From contig NZ_BAAAHE010000008.1 of assembly GCF_039525035.1 (NCBI RefSeq), forward strand, positions 84,643-136,531: 51,889 bases of DNA, in the 5' to 3' direction. Under the pieces are notes generated by a model. The model had not been told where the DNA came from and searched no databases. It worked only from the letters and a program-made list of their open reading frames with translations. Every line of letters starts with the position of its first letter. Within the stretch, counting starts at the first letter, position 1. This DNA comes from Sporichthya brevicatena (lineage in GTDB: Bacteria; Actinomycetota; Actinomycetes; Sporichthyales; Sporichthyaceae). This document shows positions 7,386-14,372 of this stretch, piece after piece. The position numbers and the translations under genes are program-made.

Positions 7386-9065
7386 GTGACGACCGAACCC
7401 GCCGAGGCCGGCCCTACGCCGAGCGACTTCATCCGCGACATCATCCGGGCCGACCTGGCGTCGGGGAAGTACGGCGACCGGGTCCAGACGCGGTTCCCCC
7501 CGGAGCCGAACGGCTACCTGCACATCGGGCATGCGAAGAGCATCTGCCTGAACTTCGGGTTGGCGGTGGAGTTCGGCGGGACCTGCAACCTGCGCTTCGA
7601 CGACACGAACCCCGAGGCGGAGGACCACGAGTACGTCGAGGCGATCCTGGAAGACATCGAGTGGCTCGGGTTCACCCCCGCCAACGTGTTCTACGCCTCC
7701 GACTACTTCGGCCAGATCTACGACTGGGCCGAGGTGCTGGTGACCAAGGGCCTCGCGTACGTCGACGACCAGGACGGGGACACGATCCGCGCGCAGCGGG
7801 GCGGGTTCGGCAAGCCCGGCATCGAGTCGCCGTTCCGCAACCGGACCCCCGAGGAGAACCTCGCCCTGCTGCGTGGCATGCGGGACGGGGAGTTTCCCGA
7901 CGGCTCGAAGGTCCTGCGCGCGAAGATCGACATGCAGGCGTCCGTCATGACCCTGCGTGACCCGGTGCTCTACCGGATCCGCCGCGTCCCGCACGTCCGC
8001 ACCGGGACGGACTGGATCATCTACCCGACCTACGACTGGGCCCACGGCCAGTCGGACGCGATCGAGGGCGTCACCCACTCGATCTGCACGCTCGAGTTCG
8101 CCGACCACCGGCCGCTCTACGACTGGTGCCTCGACCACCTCGACCTGCCGCGCGAGCGGCCCGTCCAGATCGAGTTCGCCCGCCTCGCGCTGACGCACAC
8201 CGTCATGTCGAAGCGGCTGCTGCGCGCGCTCGTCGAGAACGGCACCGTCGACGGCTGGGACGACGCCCGCATGCCCACGCTGCGCGGCATGCGCCGCCGT
8301 GGGTACCCGGCCGCGGCGATCCGCGAGTTCGTCTCGACGCTCGGGGCCGCGAAGACCAACACGGTCACCGAGATCGAGTACCTCGAGTCGTTCGTCCGCA
8401 CCCACCACAACACGCACGCGCTGCGTCGCATGGCCGTGCTCGAACCGCTCAAGCTCGTCATCACCAACTGGCCGGAGGGTCAGGTCGAACACGTCGAGCT
8501 GGTCGAGAACCCGGAGGACCCGGCGGCCGGCGTCCGGACCGTCCCGTTCACCGGCGAGCTCTGGATCGAGCAGGACGACTTCAAGCTCGAGCCGCCGCCG
8601 AAGTACTTCCGCCTCTCGCCGGGGCGCGAGGTCCGGCTGCGCGGCGGCTACTTCGTCACGGCCACCGACGTCGTCACCAACGCCGACGGCAACGTCACCG
8701 AGGTGCACTGCACTTACGACCCGGAGACGAAGGGCGGGAATGCGCCGGACGGCCGCAAGGTCAAGGCCACGATGCACTGGGTCAGCGCCGCGCACGCCGT
8801 CGACATCACCGTGCATCTCTACGACCGGCTCTACGCGGAGACCCGGCCCGGCAGCGACGGCAACGACCCGGTCGTCAACCCGGCCTCGCGCCGCACGCTG
8901 ACGGGGGCCAAGGCCGAGCCCGTCCTCGCCGACACCAAGCCCGGCGAGGTCGTGCAGTTCGAGCGGCTCGGCTACTTCGCCGCCGACGTCGACACCCCGG
9001 GAACGTTCCACCGCACCGTCGGGCTCCGCGACGAGTGGGCCAACATCCAGAAGCGCAACGGGTAG
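7386..9065 (+). CDS. glnS: glutaminyl-tRNA synthetase
   Basis: A 559-residue class I synthetase that charges tRNA-Gln directly. The signature HIGH lies in PEPNGYLHIGHAKS near residue 45, the KMSKS equivalent is VMSKRLL, and DPVLYRIRR, GTDWIIYPTYDWAHGQSDA and CTLEFADHRPLYDW are GlnRS-specific blocks. The C-terminal third is the two-barrel anticodon-binding region. The length is normal. GTG 7386 is used; an AAACAT hexamer lies 6 nt upstream. Many actinobacteria lack this enzyme and make Gln-tRNA by GatCAB, so its presence is notable. It is the first chromosomal gene right of the island. Confidence 0.95.
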   Translation: MTTEPAEAGPTPSDFIRDIIRADLASGKYGDRVQTRFPPEPNGYLHIGHAKSICLNFGLAVEFGGTCNLRFDDTNPEAEDHEYVEAILEDIEWLGFTPANVFYASDYFGQIYDWAEVLVTKGLAYVDDQDGDTIRAQRGGFGKPGIESPFRNRTPEENLALLRGMRDGEFPDGSKVLRAKIDMQASVMTLRDPVLYRIRRVPHVRTGTDWIIYPTYDWAHGQSDAIEGVTHSICTLEFADHRPLYDWCLDHLDLPRERPVQIEFARLALTHTVMSKRLLRALVENGTVDGWDDARMPTLRGMRRRGYPAAAIREFVSTLGAAKTNTVTEIEYLESFVRTHHNTHALRRMAVLEPLKLVITNWPEGQVEHVELVENPEDPAAGVRTVPFTGELWIEQDDFKLEPPPKYFRLSPGREVRLRGGYFVTATDVVTNADGNVTEVHCTYDPETKGGNAPDGRKVKATMHWVSAAHAVDITVHLYDRLYAETRPGSDGNDPVVNPASRRTLTGAKAEPVLADTKPGEVVQFERLGYFAADVDTPGTFHRTVGLRDEWANIQKRNG

Positions 9066-9084
9066 GACCTCTGGACGGCGGCAG

Positions 9085-9096
9085 TAGCGTCGGTTC
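9085..9096 (+). promoter_or_regulatory. leaderless promoter of the dehydrogenase gene
   Basis: TAGCGT (9085-9090) is followed by exactly 6 nt and the ATG at 9097, and there is no Shine-Dalgarno sequence. This matches the TANNNT-N6-start pattern seen several times in the window. Confidence 0.5.
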
Positions 9097-10236
9097 ATGC
9101 GCGCTGTCGTCTGCCAGAATTCCGAGCTCCGGGTCGAGGAGATACCGGACCCGAAGCCGGCGAAGGGGCACCTCGTCCTCGACGTGGTCCGGGCCGGGAT
9201 CTGCGGGTCGGACCTGCACGCCCGGTTCCACGCCGATCCGGTGGCGGACGCGGCGGCGAACATCGGCTTCACGAACATGATGCGGCTCTCGCAGGCGGTC
9301 GTGATGGGCCATGAGTTCAGCGGTCGCGTGCGGGAGTTCGGGCCGGGGACGAAGCGCCGCATCGACGAGGGCGCCGCGGTCGTCGCGCTGCCGATCGTGC
9401 GGATCGACGGACGCCCGGAGTTCCTCGGCCTGTCGAAGGACGCCCCCGGCGCGTACGCCGAGCGCGTCCTGGTCGACGAGGCGCTCACGTTCCCCGTGCC
9501 GAACGGACTCTCCCCGGAGACCGCCGCGCTGACCGAGCCCCTCGCGGTCGCGTATCACGCGGTGCGCAAGGCGAAGATCGGCAGGAACGAGACCGCGGTC
9601 GTCATCGGCTGCGGGCCGATCGGGCTCGCCGTCATCCTCATGCTTCGGGCCCGCGGGGTGCGGCACATCATCGCGAGCGACTACTCCGCCGTCCGGCGCG
9701 GTCTCGCCGTCCGCTGCGGGGCGCACGTGGTCGTCGACCCGGCCGCGGACTCGCCGTGGACGTCGTTCGCCGACAGCAAGTACTTCACCGATGCCGGCAA
9801 GCTGCTGCACTTCGCGCTCGGCTCGATCGAGAAGCTGCGGACGGTCCCGTTCCTGCCCTGGTCGAAGGCGCTGCGCGCGGCCGAGGCGACCGGCAAGACC
9901 CCGACGGGCCCGGTCGTCTTCGAGTGCGTCGGCGTGCCCGGCATTCTCGACCACATCCTCGCCTCCGCGCCGCTCTACACCCGCGTCGTCGTGGTGGGCG
10001 TCTGCATGGAGCGCGACGCGATCGTCCCGATCACCGCGCTCACCAAGGAGATCGCGCTCCAGTTCGTCTTCGCCTACGACCCCGGCGAGTTCTACGACAC
10101 GCTGCAACTGCTCGCCGACGGCAAGGTCGACCCGACTCCGCTGGTCACGTCCACCGTCGACCTCGACGGCGTCCCCGGCGCGTTCGACACCCTCGGCAAG
10201 GCGGACGAGCAGGCGAAGATCCTCGTCGCCCCGTGA
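9097..10236 (+). CDS. zinc-dependent alcohol dehydrogenase (MDR family)
   Basis: A 379-residue medium-chain dehydrogenase. The catalytic zinc ligand Cys lies in GICGSDLH (about residue 36) and GHEFSG (about residue 70) follows. The nucleotide-binding fold has VVIGCGPIGLAVILM (about 168-182). The four-cysteine structural zinc loop of classical members is absent, replaced by ALPIVRIDGRPEFLG. The region around 225-285 is longer than usual. Such enzymes oxidise secondary alcohols or diols with NAD(P); the substrate cannot be told. It ends convergent with the TetR gene. Confidence 0.88.
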   Translation: MRAVVCQNSELRVEEIPDPKPAKGHLVLDVVRAGICGSDLHARFHADPVADAAANIGFTNMMRLSQAVVMGHEFSGRVREFGPGTKRRIDEGAAVVALPIVRIDGRPEFLGLSKDAPGAYAERVLVDEALTFPVPNGLSPETAALTEPLAVAYHAVRKAKIGRNETAVVIGCGPIGLAVILMLRARGVRHIIASDYSAVRRGLAVRCGAHVVVDPAADSPWTSFADSKYFTDAGKLLHFALGSIEKLRTVPFLPWSKALRAAEATGKTPTGPVVFECVGVPGILDHILASAPLYTRVVVVGVCMERDAIVPITALTKEIALQFVFAYDPGEFYDTLQLLADGKVDPTPLVTSTVDLDGVPGAFDTLGKADEQAKILVAP

Positions 10237-10254
10237 CGATCTGAAAGAGCGTCA
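10234..10254. terminator. convergent-end inverted repeat carrying both stop codons
   Basis: TGACG (10234-10238) and CGTCA (10250-10254) can pair across an 11-nt loop. The TGA of the dehydrogenase and the TGA of the TetR gene on the other strand lie in the two arms. The stem is short, so its terminator role is weak. Confidence 0.35.
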
Positions 10255-10875
10255 GACCCGTAGCAGCGGGGCGAAGATCGCGGTGGCGAAGGCGCGGAGC
10301 TCGGCCTCGGTCTCCAACGGCCGGACCAGGGCGGGGGCCAGGATCACCGAATGGACGAGACGGACCATCACCTCCGCCGCGACCGTGATGTCGACGTCGT
10401 CGCCGAGCTGTCCGGCGGCCCGATCGGCGGCGAGGAGCACCTCGACGTACTCGGCCGATCGCGCCATGAGGTCGGGTACCTCCCGCATCCCGTAGGCGTT
10501 GAGGTCCTCGAGACGGGCCAGGACCGAGTCGCCGAGCATCGGGTGCGCGCGGATCGTCCGGACGGTGATCGCGAACACCGCCGCCATCCGCTCGAGGGGG
10601 TCCCGCGCCGCGCCGACCGCGTCGTTCAGGTCGTCGAGCAGTCGCTCCAGTTCACGGCTGAGGACGGCGCGGACGAGTTCGTCCTTCGTCCCGACCCGGC
10701 GGAACACCGTGTTGCGCCCGACCCGGGCCCGGCGAGCGACGTCGTCGATGCTCGTCCGCCCCACACCGTGGCGGCCGAAGAGTTCGGTGGCCGCGTCGAG
10801 CACGCGCGTGACGGTGTCGTCGGCCTCGACGGGGGCGTCGAGAACCTCGACGTCGGCGGCTCTCCGGCGGGGCAT
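10252..10875 (-). CDS. TetR/AcrR-family transcriptional repressor
   Basis: A 207-residue regulator. The N-terminal helix-turn-helix (about 22-68) reads TRVLDAATELFGRHGVGRTSIDDVARRARVGRNTVFRRVGTKDELVRAV. The C-terminal ligand domain is helical. It is divergent from the MpaB oxygenase gene, with a strong inverted repeat between them. The minus-strand TAGACT lies 6 nt before the ATG, so the message is leaderless. It probably represses the oxygenase gene and itself. Confidence 0.92.
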   Translation of the reverse strand: MPRRRAADVEVLDAPVEADDTVTRVLDAATELFGRHGVGRTSIDDVARRARVGRNTVFRRVGTKDELVRAVLSRELERLLDDLNDAVGAARDPLERMAAVFAITVRTIRAHPMLGDSVLARLEDLNAYGMREVPDLMARSAEYVEVLLAADRAAGQLGDDVDITVAAEVMVRLVHSVILAPALVRPLETEAELRAFATAIFAPLLRV

Positions 10876-10881
10876 TGTCGA

Positions 10882-10920
10882 AGTCTAGGGATGGGACTAT
10901 GGTACGAGAACAGTCCCATC
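10882..10920. promoter_or_regulatory. TetR operator between divergent regulator and oxygenase genes
   Basis: Perfect 9-bp arms GATGGGACT (10890-10898) and AGTCCCATC (10912-10920) flank a 13-bp spacer. A TATGGT -10-like hexamer (10898-10903), pointing to the oxygenase gene, lies within the repeat. The leaderless TAGACT (10887-10882) of the TetR gene abuts it. Binding would shut both promoters, the usual TetR arrangement. Confidence 0.75.
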
Positions 10921-10943
10921 GTCCCAGTGACGGGAGGCCGCTC

Positions 10944-12197
10944 ATGCCGGCCGCAGCTGCCACCGCCGCCCGTCCGACCGGCGTGACCGCGTCGCTGCCG
11001 GGCCGGATCAGCCTCGCCTCGGAGGCGTTCTCCGCGGCGATCGAGTTCCTCCTCCCCGACCTGCGCCGGGACTGCGTCGACGGCGCACCGCCGGAGGAGC
11101 TCGACCGGCTTCTTGCCGGCTACTCCCGCGGGGACGACACCGCCGACGCGCTCGTGGCCGCCATGCGCGTCGACAAGGCGCTGCGTCAGCAGTTCGAGCA
11201 GGCGCTCACCGGCGGCGTCGAGACGCTCGCGGCGGCGGCGCCGGTGATCCGCGACTTCTTCGCCACGGTCGACACCGTCCCCGACTGGATCGAGGAGGAG
11301 AAGGTCGCACTCGGGGTCCGGACCCAGCGCCGGATCGACGGGCTCACGTCCGCCGGCGCCGGATTCGCGATGGGCTTCCAATTGGCCGCGATCCTGCCGA
11401 ACTCGTCCAAGGCGATGTCGACGAACGCCCGCGCGGTCGAGAACGCCGGGCGCCGTCTGGCCGAGACCGGTCGGATCGCGCTGGACCTCAACGACCCGAA
11501 CGGGCGCGGCCGCTTCGGCGCCGGGACGATCTCGTCCACCCGACTGCGGATCCTGCACGCCTCCGTACGCCGCTACCTGAACAACCGGCCGGACTGGGAC
11601 CACGGCTTCTACGGCACGCCCATCAGTGCGAGCGACAACCTCGGGGCATCGCTCGTCGGCTGCGCCATCGTCCAGGCGGCGCGGCGCGCCGGCTACCGCT
11701 TCAGCGACGAGGAACTGGAGGGCACCGCGCACCTCGTCGGGCTCTTCGCCTACCGCCAGGGGGTCCCCGTGGACCTCATCCCCCGCACGCACGAGGAGCA
11801 GTTGCGCGCCTTCTACATCTTCCTGCGCACCGCCCGCGGCACCGCCGACCGCGACGCGATCGCCACGCTCATGCCGCCGCTGACGCGCATCGAGGTGGAG
11901 GGCCTGCCTCCGGTCGCCCGGACAGCGATTCGCCATCTCTACAACGCTTACGGCCGCCGCATCTTCGGCCCGGAGCTCTGCGACGCCACCGGGATCCCGG
12001 ACAGCCCGCTCCGCCACGCGCTCCCGCTGGTGGGGCTGGCGATCCGGCCCTACGAAGCGGTTCGCGTCCGCTCGAAGCGCGTCGACCGCCTCACCCATCG
12101 CGCCGCGGACCTCATGTGGCAGCGGGTCATGCCGTTGCTCTACAGCGACGAGGCGACCTACGACGCCGACCACGTCGCCAAGGTCGTCAAGGCGTGA
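10944..12197 (+). CDS. oxygenase MpaB family protein (DUF2236)
   Basis: A 417-residue protein of the latex-clearing/MpaB superfamily, in which characterised members are heme-dependent oxygenases. The block RLRILHASVRRYL (about 195-207) contains the conserved His expected to coordinate heme, followed by NRPDWDHGFYGTPISASDN and LFAYRQGVPVDLIPRTHEEQ. ATG 10944 is chosen because GGGAGG lies 6 nt upstream and the earlier in-frame starts fall inside the operator. There is no signal peptide. The substrate is unknown; a hydrophobic or lipid substrate is likely from the family. Confidence 0.85.
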   Translation: MPAAAATAARPTGVTASLPGRISLASEAFSAAIEFLLPDLRRDCVDGAPPEELDRLLAGYSRGDDTADALVAAMRVDKALRQQFEQALTGGVETLAAAAPVIRDFFATVDTVPDWIEEEKVALGVRTQRRIDGLTSAGAGFAMGFQLAAILPNSSKAMSTNARAVENAGRRLAETGRIALDLNDPNGRGRFGAGTISSTRLRILHASVRRYLNNRPDWDHGFYGTPISASDNLGASLVGCAIVQAARRAGYRFSDEELEGTAHLVGLFAYRQGVPVDLIPRTHEEQLRAFYIFLRTARGTADRDAIATLMPPLTRIEVEGLPPVARTAIRHLYNAYGRRIFGPELCDATGIPDSPLRHALPLVGLAIRPYEAVRVRSKRVDRLTHRAADLMWQRVMPLLYSDEATYDADHVAKVVKA

Positions 12198-12207
12198 CGG
12201 GGCGTCA
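12195..12207. terminator. 13-bp palindrome shared by two convergent stop codons
   Basis: TGACG-GGG-CGTCA is a perfect 5-bp stem with a 3-nt loop. Its left TGA ends the MpaB gene and the TGA read from its right arm ends the DUF421 gene. It may be a small bidirectional terminator. Confidence 0.45.
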
Positions 12208-12684
12208 GCTGATCTGAGCGCCCTGGTCGGCTCCGCTCTTGGCAGGGTCGTGGGTGAAGAAGCTGATCCGGCCGTCGGTCTCGAGGACGGCGAGGCGGAT
12301 GTCGCTGAACCGCTCGATCCCGTTCTCCCGGCAGGCGGCCATGAGGTCGTCCATCGAGAGGCGTTCGCCCCGCATCGCGTCGATCTTCGGTTCGCCGTCG
12401 GCGACCACGACGACCGGGACGCCGTGGACCACCGGCCGGACCGGACGCCACCGCCAGTTCGCGTAGGAGAACGCGACGGTCAGCAACGCGAAGGTACCGA
12501 CGGCCAGCACCGCGCCGGTGAAGCTGAAGTCCTGCTGGGTCACACCACCCTGGATCAAATCACCCATCGTGACGAACAGCAGCAGCTCGAAGGCGCTCAG
12601 CTCGCCGAGGGTCGAGCGCCCCACCGCCCGGGTGATCAGCCAGAGGAACACGAACGCGCACAGCGCGCGGATGACGATCTCCAT
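12205..12684 (-). CDS. DUF421 (YetF-like) membrane protein
   Basis: A 159-residue protein with membrane segments in the first 75 residues (IVIRALCAFVFLWLITRAVG, LSAFELLLFVTMGDLI, AVLAVGTFALLTVAF) and a cytosolic domain with VVVADGEPKIDAM, RLSMDDLMAACRENGI and AVLETDGRISFF, all typical of DUF421. The function of the family is not established beyond links to envelope and stress. It follows the 171-residue gene by 9 bp and is cotranscribed with it. Confidence 0.88.
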   Translation of the reverse strand: MEIVIRALCAFVFLWLITRAVGRSTLGELSAFELLLFVTMGDLIQGGVTQQDFSFTGAVLAVGTFALLTVAFSYANWRWRPVRPVVHGVPVVVVADGEPKIDAMRGERLSMDDLMAACRENGIERFSDIRLAVLETDGRISFFTHDPAKSGADQGAQIS

Positions 12685-12693
12685 CGGCCCTCC

Positions 12694-13209
12694 TCAGGGC
12701 GCGAGCCACGTGCGGTACGTGACGGACAGCCGTGGCCGCTCGCCGTCCATCAGCCGGACCTCGCCGCGGCGGCCGAGCTGCGAGGAGCCCTGGATGTAGG
12801 CGTCGTAGTCGACGAGGAACTCGTCGCCCGGCGGTGGGTCGAACTCGAGGTACAGCCACCGGTCGTCGCGGGTGGTCTTCGACGGCTCGGGGTGGAAACC
12901 CTGCGTCTCGAAGATGTCGAAGAAGCTGCCGTTGACCGCGATCCGGATCGGTTCGCGGAAGCCGCCCGGGTGCGTGACCCGGACCTGCCAGACCACGTCG
13001 AGGCCGGATCGCGCGATCTGGGGGTAGCGCCCCTGCAGCGACCAGGTGCCGTCGGTCGTGGACGCCGTGCCGGTCCGGACCCCCAGCAGCGTCGTGGCGC
13101 CGGCCAGCACGACCAGCGCAAGGACGACGAGCACCGCGCGGCGCCCCGCGCGGGCTCGTCGTCGAAGTTCGGGGGGATGGACGTCAGCGAGCGTCGAGTC
13201 GCTGTCCAC
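12694..13209 (-). CDS. membrane-anchored protein of unknown function
   Basis: A 171-residue protein: a basic N-terminus, one membrane helix (about 25-45, AVLVVLALVVLAGATTLLGV) and an external beta-rich domain of about 120 residues. It is first gene of a two-gene unit with DUF421, so it may work at the membrane with it. I recognise no family. Confidence 0.75.
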   Translation of the reverse strand: MDSDSTLADVHPPELRRRARAGRRAVLVVLALVVLAGATTLLGVRTGTASTTDGTWSLQGRYPQIARSGLDVVWQVRVTHPGGFREPIRIAVNGSFFDIFETQGFHPEPSKTTRDDRWLYLEFDPPPGDEFLVDYDAYIQGSSQLGRRGEVRLMDGERPRLSVTYRTWLAP

Positions 13210-13227
13210 CTCGCGGCCCCGGAGGCC

Positions 13228-13551
13228 TCAGGTGGTCCCGCGGTCCGTCCCCGAGCCACTGAGGACCGTGTCGATCCGCGCCGCGGTCTCCAGGTCCTCC
13301 GGCTTGAGCCGGTTCGGGCCGTTGCCGAGGCTGATCGTGAACACCTCGTCGTCGACGACCTGCATCTGGATGCGGGACTCGTCGTTGACGACGTTGCGGA
13401 TGCCCTCCTCCAGTGCGTCCCGGCTGTCCCGGGGCACGGGGATGTGGCGTACGAGCATGACGCCGGAGCGCTCCCAGCCGGGCAACGCGGCGAGGGCCTC
13501 GTCGACCTGGCTGTCCTGGAGCTCGGCGGGGCGAGACGTGTCGTCGGCCAT
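13228..13551 (-). CDS. pterin-carbinolamine-dehydratase-like protein, probably non-catalytic
   Basis: A 107-residue protein with the PCD/DCoH fold pattern: ALPGWERSGVMLVRHI near the N-terminus and GPNRLKPEDLETAARID near the C-terminus. The catalytic HHP-type motif of true dehydratases is missing; this stretch reads NVVNDESRIQMQVVDD. It is therefore likely a structural or regulatory descendant. GGAGAACCCC precedes the ATG. It is divergent from the HAD gene through a double GGGTA promoter. Confidence 0.6.
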   Translation of the reverse strand: MADDTSRPAELQDSQVDEALAALPGWERSGVMLVRHIPVPRDSRDALEEGIRNVVNDESRIQMQVVDDEVFTISLGNGPNRLKPEDLETAARIDTVLSGSGTDRGTT

Positions 13552-13580
13552 GGGGTTCTCCTTCGTAGTACGTGTCCACC

Positions 13581-13624
13581 GCCTACCCCGCTCCAGGTGC
13601 GTCCACGCCCCCGCGGGGGTAGGC
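13581..13624. promoter_or_regulatory. divergent GGGTA-type (sigma-B/F-like) promoters
   Basis: GCCTACCCC (13581-13589) and GGGGTAGGC (13616-13624) are perfect inverted arms. Each holds a GGGTA -10 facing outward. On the plus strand GCGT (13599-13602) is 14 nt upstream of GGGTA (13617-13621); on the minus strand GCGT (13608-13605) is 16 nt upstream of GGGTA (13588-13584). This fits the GNNT-N14-16-GGGTA consensus known for Streptomyces sigma-B. The plus-strand GGGTA ends 10 nt before the GTG at 13632. Confidence 0.55.
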
Positions 13625-13631
13625 CGAGGAC

Positions 13632-14372
13632 GTGACCGCTCCCGCGAATCCCCTCGGCCTGCCCGCCGGCACCCGCGCGTGCCTGTTCGACCTCGACGGG
13701 GTGCTGACCAGCACTGCAGTCCTGCACGCGCAAGCGTGGAAGGAGATGTTCGACGAGTTCCTCACCGTCGCGGCGCCGAACCAGCCGAAGTTCGACCGCC
13801 GTGACTACGAGCGGTTCGTCGACGGCAAACCGCGCCTGGACGGCACGCACGACTTCCTCGCGGCCCGGGGAATCGTCCTCCCCACCGGTGACGAGGCCGA
13901 CCCGCCGGACGCGGCGACGCTGTGGGGCCTGAGCAACCGGAAGAACGACCTCATCCAGGAACTGATCCGCACTCAGGGCGTCGAGGTCTACCCCGGTTCC
14001 GTCGACTACGTCCGGGCGGTCCGCGCCGCCGGACTGCGCACGGCGGTCGTGACCTCCAGCGCCAACGCCGTTCAGGTCCTCGAGGTGACCGGCCTCACCG
14101 ACCTGTTCGACGCCCGCATCGACGGCGTCGTCGCCCGCGAGAGACATCTGAAAGGAAAACCGGCGCCGGACACCTTCCTCGCCGGCGCCGAGGCGGTCGG
14201 CGCGACTGCCGCCGACTCCGTGGTCTTCGAGGACGCCCTCGCCGGCGTCGCGGCCGGGCGCGCGGGTGGCTTCAGCCTCGTCGTCGGAGTCGACCGCGTC
14301 GGTCAGGCCGACGAGTTGCGCGCGCACGGCGCCGACGTCGTCGTCACCGACCTCGCGGAGCTGCTCCCGTGA
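13632..14372 (+). CDS. HAD hydrolase, beta-phosphoglucomutase-like
   Basis: A 246-residue HAD-IA protein. Motif I is FDLDGVLTST (nucleophile and acid/base Asp), motif II is VTSSANAVQVL, the Lys lies in KGKPAPDTFLAGAEAVG, and motif IV is SVVFEDALAGV. It matches the phosphoglucomutase subgroup, which turns beta-glucose 1-phosphate into glucose 6-phosphate. The stop overlaps the GTG start of the GH65 phosphorylase gene, as in Rv3400-Rv3401 of M. tuberculosis. Together they would phosphorolyse an alpha-glucosyl disaccharide and feed the product to glycolysis. The start is GTG 13632 under a GGGTA promoter. Confidence 0.9.
   Translation: MTAPANPLGLPAGTRACLFDLDGVLTSTAVLHAQAWKEMFDEFLTVAAPNQPKFDRRDYERFVDGKPRLDGTHDFLAARGIVLPTGDEADPPDAATLWGLSNRKNDLIQELIRTQGVEVYPGSVDYVRAVRAAGLRTAVVTSSANAVQVLEVTGLTDLFDARIDGVVARERHLKGKPAPDTFLAGAEAVGATAADSVVFEDALAGVAAGRAGGFSLVVGVDRVGQADELRAHGADVVVTDLAELLP

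Noticed and set aside
7290-9488. Very long minus-strand frame opposite glnS
   Set aside because: It is a shadow of glnS due to extreme GC bias; the sequence is Arg/Val/Asp-rich without a domain.
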